The notes under the pieces: model-generated
Told to the model about the DNA's origin: nothing
The model's input: only the letters and a program-made list of their open reading frames with translations
Databases searched by the model: none
Assembly (NCBI RefSeq): GCF_004786035.1
Contig: NZ_CP035088.1
Coordinates: 2,516,001 to 2,580,000, forward strand
Source of the DNA: Pseudomonas viciae
GTDB taxonomy: Bacteria > Pseudomonadota > Gammaproteobacteria > Pseudomonadales > Pseudomonadaceae
Reading direction: 5' to 3'
Length of the DNA stretch: 64,000 bases
Made by a program: the position numbers and the translations under genes
Shown here: positions 63,933 to 64,000 of the stretch, piece by piece
Layout of the letters: each line of letters begins with the position of its first letter
Numbering within the stretch: the stretch's first letter is position 1

Positions 63933-64000
63933 GGTGCTTCCCCAATAATGAGCATTGCCATGCTACGGGGGGCGACCGCCGGCAACGGTAAAGCTTTGTA
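63933..64000. other. Promoter side of the RND operon, truncated
   Basis: The last 68 bases before the window edge contain the adaptor's upstream region, with GGGGAAGCACC as ribosome site. Nothing further can be identified. Confidence 0.5.

Overview
This 64-kb window is chromosomal DNA from a Pseudomonas, most likely of the P. fluorescens group. The evidence is a high-GC coding background, a MvaT/MvaU-type H-NS protein, a galU - gor - ahpC - ahpF - gloA - hpd core, DUF-type small proteins typical of the genus, and many hairpins built on 'GTGGGAGCGGGCTTGCTCGCGA' -like or 'GTGGCGAGGGGATTTATCCCC' -like REP sequences in intergenic gaps. This assignment is inference from gene content, as no search was run. 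No rRNA, tRNA or CRISPR array was seen.

Layout. 1-6 kb is an accessory stretch: a frameshifted AraC regulator fragment, a small zinc-ribbon protein, an unrecognised 275-aa-class protein, an IS110-family transposase broken by one in-frame stop codon, and several small proteins resembling orphan immunity genes. A 26-bp direct repeat brackets the unknown gene and the IS. 6-9 kb holds a divergent LysR/DMT exporter pair, an orphan ParS-type antitoxin domain and an exported protein. 9.3-14.2 kb is a minus-strand unit with a double-permease ABC protein, an ATPase with an extra C-terminal domain, and a membrane histidine kinase with its FixJ-type response regulator; no substrate-binding protein is present. 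A 27-aa membrane microprotein follows at 14.5 kb.

14.7-23.4 kb is a complete chemosensory cluster on the minus strand: MCP, cheY, a STAS protein, cheA, a second MCP, cheW, cheR, cheD, cheB. It has no cheZ, but the first MCP carries a CheZ-like D-x3-Q motif near its C terminus, and the second ends in a possible CheR-docking pentapeptide. 23.8-30.4 kb holds a MATE exporter, a HAD phosphatase, PpnN, DUF3087, a KGG-repeat stress protein, a ClpP-like protease and a type IB topoisomerase. 30.6-33.1 kb is the molybdate ABC operon modABC with a recognisable ModE box. 33.3-37.5 kb holds a nitronate monooxygenase, a GyrI-like protein and an alkylation-repair operon (2OG-Fe(II) oxygenase, alkB, ada); the Ada sensor domain has lost three of its four zinc cysteines. 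37.7-39.7 kb is a run of small proteins and lipoproteins.

40-46 kb holds galU, gor, ahpC, ahpF and gloA (UDP-glucose, glutathione, peroxide and methylglyoxal metabolism), followed by a DUF4946 protein, a TTG-start H-NS-like regulator and a CSS-motif c-di-GMP phosphodiesterase. 48.6-54 kb holds a LysR/DMT pair, hpd with a conserved-looking 34-aa upstream ORF, rarD and an aldo/keto reductase. 54.2-58.1 kb is a glycerate/sugar-acid locus (MFS transporter divergent from a CdaR-type regulator and glycerate kinase), then an AruH-like transaminase. The window closes with an RND pump operon (adaptor and inner-membrane transporter) that lacks an outer-membrane channel gene.
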